Notes under the pieces: model-generated | Databases searched by the model: none | Seen by the model: only the letters and a program-made list of their open reading frames with translations | What the model was told of the DNA's origin: nothing | From: Flavobacteriaceae bacterium GSB9 | GTDB lineage: Bacteria > Bacteroidota > Bacteroidia > Flavobacteriales > Flavobacteriaceae | NCBI GenBank assembly: GCA_022749295.1 | Contig: CP062007.1 | Span: 1,860,001-1,924,000 of the forward strand | Length of the DNA stretch: 64,000 nt | Reading direction: 5' to 3' | Position numbers and translations under genes: made by a program | In this document: piece by piece, positions 55,556 through 64,000 of the stretch | How the letters are laid out: each line of letters starts with the position of its first letter | How positions within the stretch are numbered: position 1 is the first letter of the stretch

Positions 55556-55672
55556 TTAACCTTGTCTTTGTTTAAATCTAGGATTCTTTTTGTTGATAAC
55601 GTAAAGTCTTCCTTTTCTTCGCACGATTTTACAATCTGCGCTTCTTTTTTTCACTGATGCTCTTACTTTCAT
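55556..55672 (-). CDS. rpmJ: 50S ribosomal protein L36 (zinc-free form)
   Basis: 38 residues, ATG at 55672, stop at 55556; short enough to be missed by gene callers. Sequence begins [20 protein letters not shown] and ends NPRFKQRQG. The canonical zinc ligands are mostly gone: one Cys remains of three, and the C-terminal His is Phe, so this is the zinc-independent type. Position between infA and rpsM is the standard one. Confidence 0.95.
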   Translation of the reverse strand: MKVRASVKKRSADCKIVRRKGRLYVINKKNPRFKQRQG

Positions 55673-55700
55673 CTCTATCGTGTTTAAAAGTTTCAAGTTT

Positions 55701-55741
55701 AAAAGTTTAAAAGCTGATGACTTTACAACTTTTAAACTTTT
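55701..55741 (-). repeat. Hairpin between infA and rpmJ
   Basis: AAAAGTTTAAAAG pairs perfectly with CTTTTAAACTTTT (13 bp) across a 15-base loop. All A/T except two pairs; it lacks a following T-run on the minus strand, so it is not called a terminator. Confidence 0.5.
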
Positions 55742-55758
55742 AACTTCTTAACTCGTTT

Positions 55759-55974
55759 TTAGTATCTATAAGTTATTCGAGCCTTAGTTAAATCATAAGG
55801 GCTCATTTCTAATTTTACTTTATCACCTGGTAACAATTTAATGTAATGCATACGCATTTTACCAGAGATATGTGCCGTCACAATGTGACCGTTTTCTAAT
55901 TCAACACGAAACATCGCATTTGATAATGCTTCTATAATTGTTCCATCTTGTTCTATTGCTGCTTGTTTTGCCAT
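55759..55974 (-). CDS. infA: Translation initiation factor IF-1
   Basis: 71 residues, S1-type OB fold: [61 protein letters not shown]-1 occupies the ribosomal A site during initiation. Placed after secY, before rpmJ, as in other bacteria. Confidence 0.98.
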   Translation of the reverse strand: MAKQAAIEQDGTIIEALSNAMFRVELENGHIVTAHISGKMRMHYIKLLPGDKVKLEMSPYDLTKARITYRY

Positions 55975-56078
55975 AATATAGTTTTTAGTACTTAGTCGTT
56001 AGTTTTTAGAACTTTATACGTTTTACAAATCTACTATATCAATCTAATTATCTAAAGACTATTTAACTATCGTCTAAT
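55975..56078 (-). repeat. Degenerate heptamer spacer between secY and infA
   Basis: Plus strand reads TAGTTTT TAGTACT TAGTCGT TAGTTTT TAGAAC with a 7-base period. It lacks the TTTCAAACAGATTC block of the other two spacers. Confidence 0.5.
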
Positions 56079-57434
56079 TTAAGCTACTGCTTTTCTATTT
56101 TTTCCTGTCTTCATCAAACCGTCGTAATGTCTGTTCAACAAATAAGAGTTTATTTGCTGCATAGTGTCTATTGCTACACCAACCATAATCAACAAAGAAG
56201 TTCCTCCAAAAAATAAGGCCCATCCTTGTTGTACTCCTAAAAGTTTAACAATTAAAGCAGGAAATACTGCAATAAGTGCTAAAAATATAGAACCTGGTAA
56301 GGTTATCTGAGACATTATTTTATCTAAATATTCAGAGGTTTCAGAACCTGGGCGAATACCAGGAATAAATCCACCACTACGCTTTAAGTCATCCGCCATT
56401 TTATTGGTTGGAACTGTAATTGCGGTGTAAAAATAAGTAAACACAATAATTAATAATGCAAAGGTAATGTTGTAAACCAACCCGAAAATATCAGAATAAT
56501 TGGTTTGTAGCCACGTACCGGTAGCCGTTTCCTTTAAGAAAGACGAACCACCTATTAAACCAGGCACAAACATAATAGCTTGTGCAAATATAATAGGCAT
56601 TACCCCAGAGGCATTAAGCTTTAATGGGATGTACTGTCTTGAGCCAGCAGCTGCACTTTTTTCGTAACCACCACTTGCTGTTCTTCTAGCATACTGTACT
56701 GCTATTTTTCTTACTCCCATTACTAACATAATAGAAGCCAAAATGATAACAAACCAGATAACAAACTCAATAAGTACCATCATTAGGCCTCCATTACCGC
56801 CACCTTCTAATCTAGTAGCTGCATTTTGTAAAAATGCTTGTGGTAAAGTCGCTATAATACCTACCATAATTAATAGGGAAATACCATTACCGATTCCTTT
56901 ATCTGTTATTTTTTCACCCAACCACATTGCGAAAATACAGCCTGTTACTAAAATGGTAACTGATGAAAAATAAAACAAAGGTCCCGTTCCTAATAAAAAC
57001 GCACTAGTAGGAATACCCAAAGCTGGTAGACTCGCCAAATAACCTGGTGCTTGAACCAAACAAATAGCAATCGTTAACCAACGTGTAATTTGAGTAATCT
57101 TTTTTTGTCCACTGGCTCCCTCTTTTTGCAATTTCTGCAAGTAAGGAATAGCAATACCCATTAGCTGAACAACAATAGAAGCAGAAATGTAAGGCATGAT
57201 ACCCAATGCAAATACCGAGGCGTTGGCAAATGCTCCACCAGTAAAGGCGTTTAACAAGCCTAATAAACCGCTATCGGTTTTATCGGCTAAACCGCTTAAT
57301 TGAGCGGCATCAATACCAGGTAAAACCACTTGGGCACCAAAACGATAAACCAATAACAGACTCAAAGTCACAATGATTCTGTTTCTTAGTTCCTCTATTT
57401 TCCAAACATTTTTTATTGATTCTATAAATTTCAT
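56079..57434 (-). CDS. secY: Protein translocase subunit SecY
   Basis: 451 residues with ten membrane helices, the channel of the Sec translocon. Features: WKIEELRNRIIVTLSLLLVY (helix 1), FALGIMPYISASIVVQL (plug/helix 2), KITQITRWLTIAICLVQAPG, GIGNGISLLIMVGIIATLP, and the cytoplasmic loop RRTASGGYEKSAAAGSRQYI-type before helix 7. Ends in a basic KTGKNRKAVA tail. Encoded 14 bases after rplO within the spc cluster. Confidence 0.98.
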   Translation of the reverse strand: MKFIESIKNVWKIEELRNRIIVTLSLLLVYRFGAQVVLPGIDAAQLSGLADKTDSGLLGLLNAFTGGAFANASVFALGIMPYISASIVVQLMGIAIPYLQKLQKEGASGQKKITQITRWLTIAICLVQAPGYLASLPALGIPTSAFLLGTGPLFYFSSVTILVTGCIFAMWLGEKITDKGIGNGISLLIMVGIIATLPQAFLQNAATRLEGGGNGGLMMVLIEFVIWFVIILASIMLVMGVRKIAVQYARRTASGGYEKSAAAGSRQYIPLKLNASGVMPIIFAQAIMFVPGLIGGSSFLKETATGTWLQTNYSDIFGLVYNITFALLIIVFTYFYTAITVPTNKMADDLKRSGGFIPGIRPGSETSEYLDKIMSQITLPGSIFLALIAVFPALIVKLLGVQQGWALFFGGTSLLIMVGVAIDTMQQINSYLLNRHYDGLMKTGKNRKAVA

Positions 57435-57448
57435 ACTTATAACAAGTC

Positions 57449-57901
57449 TTATATAGTTACAGCCTCTCCTCCAGCAGCTTCAATAGCAGCTTTAGCCGAA
57501 GCAGTAAACTTATGAGCAGATACTTTTAATTTAGCTTTTAGTTCACCTCTACCTAATACTTTAACTAGGTCGTTTTTACCAACCAAACGGTTAGCAAACA
57601 AGGTTTCAAAATCTACTGTATCTTTTATCTTTTTATCATCAACCAATTGTTGCAACGTATCTAAATTGATACCTTGATACTCTACACGGTTAATGTTATT
57701 AAAACCAAATTTAGGCACACGTCTTTGAAGTGGCATTTGCCCTCCTTCAAATCCTAGCTTTTTAGAATAACCAGAACGCGACTTAGCTCCTTTGTGTCCA
57801 CGTGTTGCGGTACCACCTTTACCAGAACCTTGCCCTCTACCTACTCGTTTCCCTTGGCTTTTTACTGAACCTTCTGCAGGTTTTAAATTACTTAAATCCA
57901 T
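57449..57901 (-). CDS. rplO: 50S ribosomal protein L15
   Basis: 150 residues. Glycine/basic N-terminus (GKRVGRGQGSGKGGTATRGH; KGAKSRSGYSKKLGFEGGQM) that threads into 23S rRNA, and a globular C-terminus ending AIEAAGGEAVTI. Sixteen bases after rpmD. Confidence 0.97.
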   Translation of the reverse strand: MDLSNLKPAEGSVKSQGKRVGRGQGSGKGGTATRGHKGAKSRSGYSKKLGFEGGQMPLQRRVPKFGFNNINRVEYQGINLDTLQQLVDDKKIKDTVDFETLFANRLVGKNDLVKVLGRGELKAKLKVSAHKFTASAKAAIEAAGGEAVTI

Positions 57902-57917
57902 TTTTCAGTTTATATTT

Positions 57918-58097
57918 TTAAGCTTCTTCTACAGAAACTAAGTGTGAAACTTTAGCTACCATTCCTAAAATATTTGGTGTAGCATCGTGCTCTTTTACTT
58001 GACCAATCTTTTTAAGACCTAAAGATTCTAAAATTCTCTTTTGTCTTTGCGTGCGATTGATAGCGCTTTTAACTTTTGTTACTTTAATCTTTCCCAT
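57918..58097 (-). CDS. rpmD: 50S ribosomal protein L30
   Basis: 59 residues, ATG at 58097, stop at 57918; missing from simple length-filtered predictions. Sequence MGKIKVTKVKSAINRTQRQK continues RILESLGLKKIGQVKEHDAT and ends HLVSVEEA, the bacterial L30 pattern. Located between rpsE and rplO as in the spc operon. Confidence 0.96.
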   Translation of the reverse strand: MGKIKVTKVKSAINRTQRQKRILESLGLKKIGQVKEHDATPNILGMVAKVSHLVSVEEA

Positions 58098-58108
58098 TTC
58101 TGTCTGTA

Positions 58109-58633
58109 TTAAGCGTTAAAAACTTTTTCAAGTGAAATACCTCGGTCTCTCGCAATAGTATTAGCATCTCTTAATTGTAATAAAGCATCAAAAGTTGCTT
58201 TTACAACGTTGTGCGGGTTTGATGACCCTTGAGATTTTGATAATACATCGTGTACACCAACAGCCTCTAATACTGTTCTTACAGCTCCACCAGCAATTAC
58301 ACCAGTACCAGGAGCAGCAGGAATAATATTTACTCTAGCTCCACCGTATTTACCTTTTTGCTCGTGTGGTAAAGTTCCTTTAATAATTGGAATTCTAACC
58401 AAGTTTTTCTTTGCATCTTCAACGGCCTTTGCAATAGCACTGGCAACATCTTTAGATTTCCCTAAACCTTGGCCTACAACACCGGCTTCGTCACCAACAA
58501 CTACGATTGCTGAAAAACCAAATGCTCTACCACCTTTAGTTACTTTTGTAACTCTTTGTACACCAACCAAACGATCTTTAAGATCTAGTCCACCTGGTTT
58601 TACTAACTCTGCACTTTTATATTTTTGAAACAT
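58109..58633 (-). CDS. rpsE: 30S ribosomal protein S5
   Basis: 174 residues. N-terminal double-stranded-RNA-binding-like fold ([40 protein letters not shown]) and C-terminal domain ([40 protein letters not shown]). It acts in decoding fidelity. Eleven bases before rpmD. Confidence 0.98.
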   Translation of the reverse strand: MFQKYKSAELVKPGGLDLKDRLVGVQRVTKVTKGGRAFGFSAIVVVGDEAGVVGQGLGKSKDVASAIAKAVEDAKKNLVRIPIIKGTLPHEQKGKYGGARVNIIPAAPGTGVIAGGAVRTVLEAVGVHDVLSKSQGSSNPHNVVKATFDALLQLRDANTIARDRGISLEKVFNA

Positions 58634-58639
58634 AATATC

Positions 58640-58996
58640 TTAGAATTTTAGTCCGCCTTCTCTAGCTCCTTCAGCTAATTGTTTTACTCTACCGTGGTAA
58701 AGGTAACCGCCTCTATCAAAAGAAACCGTTTCAATACCAGCTTTAACAGCTTTTTCAGCAAGTGATTTACCTACTAATTTAGCTACTTCAGCTTTAGTTG
58801 CTTTCGCAGAACTAATATCTTTATCTCTTGAAGATGCTGCACTGATGGTATTACCAGTTAAATCATCTATCAATTGAGCATAAATTTCTTTGTTACTTCT
58901 ATAAACAGCCAATCTTGGTCTTGCTTCTGTACCAGAAACAACCTTACGGATTCTGTTTTTTATTCTTAGTCTTCTTTCGTTCTTTGTCAATGCCAT
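58640..58996 (-). CDS. rplR: 50S ribosomal protein L18
   Basis: 118 residues. Binds 5S r[41 protein letters not shown] and the C-terminal [20 protein letters not shown] with REGGLKF are diagnostic. Six bases before rpsE. Confidence 0.98.
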   Translation of the reverse strand: MALTKNERRLRIKNRIRKVVSGTEARPRLAVYRSNKEIYAQLIDDLTGNTISAASSRDKDISSAKATKAEVAKLVGKSLAEKAVKAGIETVSFDRGGYLYHGRVKQLAEGAREGGLKF

Positions 58997-59006
58997 AACT
59001 TAATTA

Positions 59007-59549
59007 TTAAGCTGATTTACCTGCTTTTCTTCTTATTTCTTCACCAACAAACTTGATTCCTTTACCTTTGTAAGGTTCAGGCTTTCTAAAACCACGAATC
59101 TTCGCTGCTACTTGACCAACTAATTGTTTATCATGAGAAGTTAATTTAACTAATGGATTTTTACCTTTTTCAGAAACCGTTTCAACTTTAACCTCTGGAG
59201 CTAAATCGATAACGATGTTATGTGAAAAACCTAATGCTAAATCTAATTTTTGCCCTTGGTTAGATGCTCTGTAACCTACACCTACCAATTCTAGTTCTTT
59301 AGTCCAACCTTTTGAAACTCCTTGAATCATATTGTTCAATAAAGCTCTGTAAAGACCATGCTTAGATTTATGATCTTTTGCATCTGAAGAACGCTCAACT
59401 ATAATTTTACCTTCTTCAATCTTTATATCAACTGTGTCGAACTCTTGTGTTAGTTCACCTAATTTTCCTTTTACAGTTACAACCTTGTCTTTAACATCAA
59501 CTGTTACACCTTCTGGAATGGCTACTGGATTATTTCCTATTCTTGACAT
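59007..59549 (-). CDS. rplF: 50S ribosomal protein L6
   Basis: 180 residues, two related domains. SRIGNNPVAIPEGVTVDVKD at the start, LVGVGYRASNQGQKLDLALG between, and the signature PEPYKGKGIKFVGEEIRRKA at the end. Ten bases before rplR. Confidence 0.98.
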   Translation of the reverse strand: MSRIGNNPVAIPEGVTVDVKDKVVTVKGKLGELTQEFDTVDIKIEEGKIIVERSSDAKDHKSKHGLYRALLNNMIQGVSKGWTKELELVGVGYRASNQGQKLDLALGFSHNIVIDLAPEVKVETVSEKGKNPLVKLTSHDKQLVGQVAAKIRGFRKPEPYKGKGIKFVGEEIRRKAGKSA

Positions 59550-59567
59550 TTCTTTTGGGTATTAAAA

Positions 59568-59966
59568 TTAGTAAACGTAACATAAAACTTCACCACCAAC
59601 ATTTTCCTGCTTAGCTTGTTTACCAGTCATTACCCCATGAGAGGTAGATACGATGGCAACACCAAGACCATTAAGGATTCTAGGTAGTTCATTAGCACCT
59701 GCGTACTGACGTAAACCTGGCGTACTAATTCTTTGAAGTTTTTTAATTACTGGTTCTTTAGTTTCTTTGTTGTACTTAAGCGCTATTTTAATAGTGCCTT
59801 GTACTGTGGAATCATCAAATTTGTAACTTAAAATATATCCTTGTTCGAATAATATTTTAGTGATATCCTTTTTTAAATTAGAAGCAGGAATTTCCACCAC
59901 TCTGTGACTGGCACGCACTGCATTTCTAATTCTTGTCAAATAATCCGCAATTGGATCTGAGTACAT
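59568..59966 (-). CDS. rpsH: 30S ribosomal protein S8
   Basis: 132 residues. DPIADYLTRIRNAVRASHRV (N-terminus), KLQRISTPGLRQYAGANELP and the C-terminal GLGVAIVSTSHGVMTGKQAK are conserved. Binds the central domain of 16S rRNA. Confidence 0.98.
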   Translation of the reverse strand: MYSDPIADYLTRIRNAVRASHRVVEIPASNLKKDITKILFEQGYILSYKFDDSTVQGTIKIALKYNKETKEPVIKKLQRISTPGLRQYAGANELPRILNGLGVAIVSTSHGVMTGKQAKQENVGGEVLCYVY

Positions 59967-60034
59967 AATGAATTGATTTTGTGGTCTTGGTTTTCGGGTT
60001 GTCCCGAACCTAAAACCTGATTATTTAAATAATA

Positions 60035-60304
60035 TTACCAACTTGCTTTTTTAACTCCAGGTATAAGACCTTGATTGGCCATTTCTCTGAACATTACACG
60101 AGAAATACCGAAAGTTCTCATATAACCTTTTGGTCTACCTGTTAATTTACATCTATTATGCTGACGGATAGGAGATGCGTTTTTCGGTAACTTTTGTAGT
60201 GCTTCGTAATCGCCTGCTTCTTTTAAAGCTTTGCGTTTTGCAGCATACTTAGCTACTGTTTTTGCTCTTTTTACCTCACGGGCTTTCATTGATTCTTTAG
60301 CCAT
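60035..60304 (-). CDS. rpsN: 30S ribosomal protein S14 (zinc-free form)
   Basis: 89 residues, the longer zinc-independent S14: the CxxC pairs of the short form are absent, with only Cys in [20 protein letters not shown]. The [21 protein letters not shown]-terminus and the [17 protein letters not shown] end are typical. Four bases after rplE. Confidence 0.98.
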   Translation of the reverse strand: MAKESMKAREVKRAKTVAKYAAKRKALKEAGDYEALQKLPKNASPIRQHNRCKLTGRPKGYMRTFGISRVMFREMANQGLIPGVKKASW

Positions 60305-60307
60305 ATC

Positions 60308-60859
60308 TTAATTCTTTTGAAAAGGTAATCCTAATTCAGTTAATAATGATTTTGCTTCTTTATCAGTTTCAGCAGACGTAACAAATGTAATATCCATACC
60401 AGAAATTTTGTTCACTTTATCAATGTTAATTTCTGGAAAGATGATTTGTTCGGTAATTCCTAAGTTGTAATTACCACGTCCGTCAAATCCTGTAGCTTTG
60501 ATTCCGTTAAAATCTCTAACACGTGGAAGTGCAGAAGTTACTAAACGATCTAAAAATTCGTACATTCTTTCACCACGCAAAGTTACTTTAGCGCCAATTG
60601 GCATTCCTTTTCGTAATTTAAAAGATGCAACGTCTTTTTTAGACATCGTTGCTACGGCTTTTTGTCCGGATATAGCAGTTAACTCGTCCACAGCGTGGTC
60701 GATTAACTTTTTATCTGCTACTGCAGCTCCTACACCTCTAGATAAAACTATCTTTTCTAGTTTAGGAACTTGCATTACATTATTATATCCAAATTCGTCT
60801 GTAAGAGCTGCAATTACTCTGCTTTTATACTCTTCTTTAAGTCTTGGTGAATATGCCAT
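60308..60859 (-). CDS. rplE: 50S ribosomal protein L5
   Basis: 183 residues. 5S rRNA-binding protein: [60 protein letters not shown] and [20 protein letters not shown] are all conserved. Two bases after rplX, so translation is probably coupled. Confidence 0.98.
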   Translation of the reverse strand: MAYSPRLKEEYKSRVIAALTDEFGYNNVMQVPKLEKIVLSRGVGAAVADKKLIDHAVDELTAISGQKAVATMSKKDVASFKLRKGMPIGAKVTLRGERMYEFLDRLVTSALPRVRDFNGIKATGFDGRGNYNLGITEQIIFPEINIDKVNKISGMDITFVTSAETDKEAKSLLTELGLPFQKN

Positions 60860-60861
60860 AA

Positions 60862-61173
60862 CTATATTACTTCATTAGATTTTTTAGAAAATCTTACTTT
60901 TTTATCGCCTTCCATTCTGTAACCAACACGAGTTGTTTCTCCTTTTGAGGTTAACAACGCTAAGTTAGAAACATGAATAGCTGCTTCTTTTTCTACGATA
61001 CCGCCTTGTGGGTTTTGTGCACTTGGTTTTGTATGTTTCTTTACCAAGTTTACGCCCTCAACGATCGCTTTGTTCTTTTCTATTAATACCTTTTGCACTT
61101 TACCTTCAGCACCTTTGTGGTCTCCAGCAATTACTTTTACGGTATCTCCAGTTTTTATTTTAAGCTTTCCCAT
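60862..61173 (-). CDS. rplX: 50S ribosomal protein L24
   Basis: 103 residues from the ATG at 61173 ([14 protein letters not shown]), which matches the family start. An ATG five codons upstream overlaps the rplN stop as TAATG and is the alternative. KOW motif [20 protein letters not shown] and [20 protein letters not shown] are conserved. Early 23S rRNA assembly protein. Confidence 0.97.
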   Translation of the reverse strand: MGKLKIKTGDTVKVIAGDHKGAEGKVQKVLIEKNKAIVEGVNLVKKHTKPSAQNPQGGIVEKEAAIHVSNLALLTSKGETTRVGYRMEGDKKVRFSKKSNEVI

Positions 61174-61187
61174 CTTAATATTTTGCA

Positions 61188-61556
61188 TTAAAGCACCTCT
61201 GGTGCCAATGATACAATCTTCATGAATTGTTTGTCACGAAGCTCTCTTGCAACTGGGCCAAATACACGAGTACCTCTCATCTCACCGGTAGGGTTCAATA
61301 ATACACAGGCATTGTCGTCAAATCTAATATAAGATCCGTCTGGACGTCGCACTTCTTTTACGGTACGCACTACTACTGCAGTAGAAACAGCACCTTTTTT
61401 AATGTTTCCATTAGGTGTTGCATCTTTTACAGAAACTACAATTTTGTCTCCTACAGAAGCGTATCTTCTTTTAGTACCACCTAGAACACGTATTGTTAAT
61501 ACTTCTTTTGCTCCAGTGTTGTCTGCTACTTTAAGTCTTGATTCTTGTTGTACCAT
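61188..61556 (-). CDS. rplN: 50S ribosomal protein L14
   Basis: 122 residues, beginning [60 protein letters not shown] and REL at the end of the core are conserved. Two bases after rpsQ. Confidence 0.98.
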   Translation of the reverse strand: MVQQESRLKVADNTGAKEVLTIRVLGGTKRRYASVGDKIVVSVKDATPNGNIKKGAVSTAVVVRTVKEVRRPDGSYIRFDDNACVLLNPTGEMRGTRVFGPVARELRDKQFMKIVSLAPEVL

Positions 61557-61558
61557 AA

Positions 61559-61816
61559 TTACTTAGCTCTTTCAATTATTTCAACTAATCTCCAACATTT
61601 AGATTTACTTAAAGGTCGTGTTTCCATGATTCTTACAGTATCTCCTTCGTTGCAGTCATTTTGCTCGTCGTGCGCAACATATTTTTTTGTTTTCAACACG
61701 AACTTACCATACATAGGGTGCTTTACTTTTTTCACCTCAGAAACCACAATAGATTTCTGCATTTTGTTACTAGTAACAACTCCTATACGTTCTTTTCTTA
61801 AATTTCTTGTTTCCAT
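61559..61816 (-). CDS. rpsQ: 30S ribosomal protein S17
   Basis: 85 residues, OB fold. [40 protein letters not shown] and [20 protein letters not shown] are the S17 signature. Twelve bases after rpmC. Confidence 0.98.
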   Translation of the reverse strand: METRNLRKERIGVVTSNKMQKSIVVSEVKKVKHPMYGKFVLKTKKYVAHDEQNDCNEGDTVRIMETRPLSKSKCWRLVEIIERAK

Positions 61817-61828
61817 CTTTCAGCAGAA

Positions 61829-62020
61829 TTATTGTGAATCTCTTTTAGTTAATTCAGTCGCAATTCTGGCTACGCTTTTTCTAATGTTGCGTAATTGAAT
61901 TGGATTTTCTAAAGGAGAAATTGCATGAGCTAATTTTAGTTCAGCATAACTCTTTTTAGTTTCACTAAGCTTTTCTTGTAACTCAGCTACAGATAATTCT
62001 TTAATTTCTGATTGTTTCAT
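61829..62020 (-). CDS. rpmC: 50S ribosomal protein L29
   Basis: 63 residues from the ATG at 62020 (MKQSEIKELSVAELQEKL); the reading frame extends upstream into rplP but the family begins here and this start lies 13 bases after the rplP stop. LKLAHAISPLENPIQLRNIR and ARIATELTKRDS are typical. Near the tunnel exit. Confidence 0.96.
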   Translation of the reverse strand: MKQSEIKELSVAELQEKLSETKKSYAELKLAHAISPLENPIQLRNIRKSVARIATELTKRDSQ

Positions 62021-62033
62021 AATATCAAATAAA

Positions 62034-62453
62034 TTATGCTTCGTAATCTCTAGCAATTATAAACTTAGTCTTTACCGGTAGTTTTTGTGCTGCAAGGCGC
62101 AATGCTTCTCTTGCAATGTCTAATGGCACACCACCTACTTCAAAAAGCACTCGTCCTGGTTTTACTACGGCTACCCATAGTTCTACAGCACCTTTACCTT
62201 TACCCATACGTACTTCAAGAGGCTTTTTTGTGATTGGCTTGTCTGGAAATATTTTAATCCAGAGTTGCCCTTCTCTTTTCATGTAACGTGTAGCGGCGAT
62301 ACGCGCTGCTTCTATTTGACGCGATGTTATAAACACAGAGTCTAATGCTTTTATTCCAAAAGTCCCACTTGAAAGTTGGTGCCCTCTACCGGCATTACCT
62401 TTCATGCGTCCTTTTTGCTGCTTACGAAATTTTGTTCTTTTTGGCTGTAACAT
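62034..62453 (-). CDS. rplP: 50S ribosomal protein L16
   Basis: 139 residues. [24 protein letters not shown]-type start ([20 protein letters not shown]), [40 protein letters not shown] and [17 protein letters not shown] are conserved. Organises A-site tRNA on the large subunit. Confidence 0.98.
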   Translation of the reverse strand: MLQPKRTKFRKQQKGRMKGNAGRGHQLSSGTFGIKALDSVFITSRQIEAARIAATRYMKREGQLWIKIFPDKPITKKPLEVRMGKGKGAVELWVAVVKPGRVLFEVGGVPLDIAREALRLAAQKLPVKTKFIIARDYEA

Positions 62454-62474
62454 TTTTCTTTACTTTATAAAAAA

Positions 62475-63191
62475 TTACTTTCTACGACGAGGCCCTTTGT
62501 TTCCACGTCCTCCTCCGCCTTTTCCACCTTTTTTGGATAAACCAACAAGTGGAGAAAGCTCTCTTTTACCGTATACTTCGCCTTTCATAATCCATACTTT
62601 AACACCCAATCTACCATAAGTAGTGTGTGCCTCAACTAAAGCATAGTCAATATCGGCTCTAAAAGTTGATAAAGGAATTCGTCCTTCTTTGTAGTGTTCA
62701 CTACGTGCCATTTCAGCTCCGTTTAAACGCCCACTAATTTGAATTTTTATTCCTTCTGCATTCATTCTCATGGTAGCAGCAATAGCCATTTTTATTGCAC
62801 GACGGTAAGAGATACGATTCTCTATTTGACGGGCAATACTTGATGCTACTAAAAATGCATCCAGTTCAGGTCTTTTAATTTCAAAAATATTAATCTGAAC
62901 TTCTTTACCAGTAATTTTTTTAAGCTCTTCTTTTAACTTGTCTACCTCTTGACCTCCTTTACCAATAATGATACCTGGGCGAGCCGTCGTGATAGTAACG
63001 GTTACAAGTTTTAAAGTTCTTTCAATAATTACTCTACTTACACTAGCTTTAGAAAGACGCGCGTGAACGTATTTTCTAATCTTATCGTCTTCGGCAAGTT
63101 TATCACCATAATCGTTTCCTCCGTACCAGTTAGATTCCCATCCTCTGATAATTCCTAAGCGATTTCCGATTGGATTTGTTTTTTGTCCCAT
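62475..63191 (-). CDS. rpsC: 30S ribosomal protein S3
   Basis: 238 residues from the ATG at 63191 ([20 protein letters not shown]); the longer frame runs back into rplV. KH domain with [21 protein letters not shown]-terminal domain with [20 protein letters not shown] and [15 protein letters not shown], and a Gly/Lys/Arg-rich tail ([18 protein letters not shown]). Eight bases after rplV. Confidence 0.97.
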   Translation of the reverse strand: MGQKTNPIGNRLGIIRGWESNWYGGNDYGDKLAEDDKIRKYVHARLSKASVSRVIIERTLKLVTVTITTARPGIIIGKGGQEVDKLKEELKKITGKEVQINIFEIKRPELDAFLVASSIARQIENRISYRRAIKMAIAATMRMNAEGIKIQISGRLNGAEMARSEHYKEGRIPLSTFRADIDYALVEAHTTYGRLGVKVWIMKGEVYGKRELSPLVGLSKKGGKGGGGRGNKGPRRRK

Positions 63192-63198
63192 ACTCTTA

Positions 63199-63606
63199 TT
63201 AAGCTTGTGTGTTATTGTTAGCTCCAACCACTAATGTTACATGGTTTGAACGTTTTCTAATTCTGTGCGCACGACCTTGTGGTGCTGGACGCAATCTTTT
63301 TAACATTGATCCGCTATCCACTTTAATCTCTTTTACAAATAATTCTGCAGATTCAACATCGGCATCTTCATTTTTAGCTTGCCAGTTAGCAATAGCTGAT
63401 AATAACAACTTTTCTAAACGACCAGACGCTTCTTTATTGTTGAATTTTAAGATATTAAGTGCATTCTCTACCTTTTCACCTCTTACTAAATCGGCTACTA
63501 AGCGCATTTTTCTTGGTGACGTAGGACAATTATTAAGTTTTGCAAAAGCAACTTGCTTTTTAGCTTCCTTAATAGCGTCTGCCATTTGTTTTTTACGACT
63601 TCCCAT
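63199..63606 (-). CDS. rplV: 50S ribosomal protein L22
   Basis: 135 residues. [40 protein letters not shown] and the tunnel hairpin [20 protein letters not shown] are conserved. Its beta-hairpin lines the exit tunnel. Six bases after rpsS. Confidence 0.98.
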   Translation of the reverse strand: MGSRKKQMADAIKEAKKQVAFAKLNNCPTSPRKMRLVADLVRGEKVENALNILKFNNKEASGRLEKLLLSAIANWQAKNEDADVESAELFVKEIKVDSGSMLKRLRPAPQGRAHRIRKRSNHVTLVVGANNNTQA

Positions 63607-63612
63607 AGCTTA

Positions 63613-63891
63613 CTACTTTTTACCTTTGTTTTTAGCACCTGCATGCCCACGGAATGAACGTGTTGGTGAAAATTCTCCTAATTTATGACCTACCATGTTT
63701 TCAGTTACATATACTGGCACAAATTGGCGGCCGTTGTGCACTGCTATAGTTTGCCCAACAAAATCTGGAGTAATCATAGAGGCTCTAGACCAAGTTTTGA
63801 TTACAGTCTTTTTGTTAGCTTCAACATTTGCAGCTACCTTTCTTTCTAATTTATAATGAACGTAAGGTCCTTTTTTTAATGATCTTGCCAT
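63613..63891 (-). CDS. rpsS: 30S ribosomal protein S19
   Basis: 92 residues. [40 protein letters not shown] and [20 protein letters not shown] identify S19, head protein paired with S13. Three bases after the rplB stop codon, as in the S10 operon. Confidence 0.98.
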   Translation of the reverse strand: MARSLKKGPYVHYKLERKVAANVEANKKTVIKTWSRASMITPDFVGQTIAVHNGRQFVPVYVTENMVGHKLGEFSPTRSFRGHAGAKNKGKK

Positions 63892-63894
63892 GTT

Positions 63895-64000
63895 TTATTT
63901 CTTTCTACGTTCTACAATATATTTGTTACTTGCTTTTGTTCTAGAACGTGTTCTATAACCTTTAGCTGGAATACCATTTCTAGATCTTGGGTGACCTCCT
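63895..64000 (-). CDS. rplB: 50S ribosomal protein L2, C-terminal end (runs off the window)
   Basis: The last 34 residues plus stop are visible: [20 protein letters not shown] then [21 protein letters not shown] is the L2 C-terminal signature next to the peptidyl-transferase region. Order rplB-rpsS-rplV-rpsC-rplP-rpmC is the S10 operon. Confidence 0.95.
   Translation of the reverse strand, partial: GGHPRSRNGIPAKGYRTRSRTKASNKYIVERRKK

Noticed and set aside
63209-63688. Long plus-strand reading frame of 159 codons opposite rplV/rpsS
   Set aside because: Shadow of two ribosomal protein genes with strong family identity.

Overview
The window is an AT-rich chromosome segment from a member of the Bacteroidota, most likely Flavobacteriaceae. 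Three things support this: the families present (ECF sigma/FecR/TonB-receptor loci, PorT-like barrels, DUF2911, CtlX, a C-terminal SecDF neighbour); the absence of Shine-Dalgarno sequences; and repeated promoter -7 elements of the Bacteroidota form TAnnTTTG. I saw no rRNA, tRNA, prophage, insertion sequence or CRISPR array. Nothing was searched against a database; all family calls are by recognition.

Layout. 1-4.4 kb: the 5' end of secDF, small envelope proteins, malate dehydrogenase and an outer-membrane protein. 4.5-12.2 kb: a cell-surface signalling island (TonB receptor, FecR and ECF sigma on the minus strand; a divergent repeat-rich lipoprotein, a metalloprotease-like lipoprotein, a PorT-like barrel and a His/Cys/Tyr-rich secreted protein on the plus strand). 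12.2-16 kb: gyrB and a porin-like protein. 16.0-21.2 kb: gatC-gatA-gatB/aspS behind a leader that encodes a poly-asparagine peptide followed by an intrinsic terminator. 21.3-32.3 kb: mixed housekeeping (queE, HerA-like ATPase, YitT, rluF, folD, ffh) plus one gene bounded by inverted repeats. 32.5-38.3 kb: a second, paralogous sigma/FecR/TonB/lipoprotein module in inverted orientation. 38.4-48 kb: a DUF2071 gene bounded by inverted repeats, an esterase, argS, an orphan TPR histidine kinase and two amidinotransferase-fold genes around a kelch protein. 48-64 kb, all minus strand: gltA, eno, carA and the S10-spc-alpha ribosomal cluster from rplQ to the 3' end of rplB.

How the genes work together. 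The gat operon encodes indirect Asn-tRNA(Asn) synthesis: AspRS misacylates tRNA(Asn) and GatCAB amidates it. Here AspRS is fused to GatB in one 1110-residue chain. The leader peptide has nine Asn codons among fifteen, and a segment just after its stop codon can pair with the terminator's 5' arm. This matches ribosome-mediated attenuation that senses Asn-tRNA(Asn), the pathway's own product. It is the strongest candidate for an undescribed system in the window.

The second notable system is the pair of paralogous surface-signalling modules. Each sigma gene is flanked by its own two-block promoter-like motif. Module 1 uses GTAGGGTAAA-N14-TCTTA at three sites (before fecR, before the lipoprotein, and before the distant His-rich protein gene). 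Module 2 uses GGGTAGGAA-N15-TGTTnTATAA at two sites (before fecR and before the lipoprotein). This suggests two insulated, auto-regulated regulons built from the same parts, with module 1 possibly linked to a metal through the His/Cys-rich protein.
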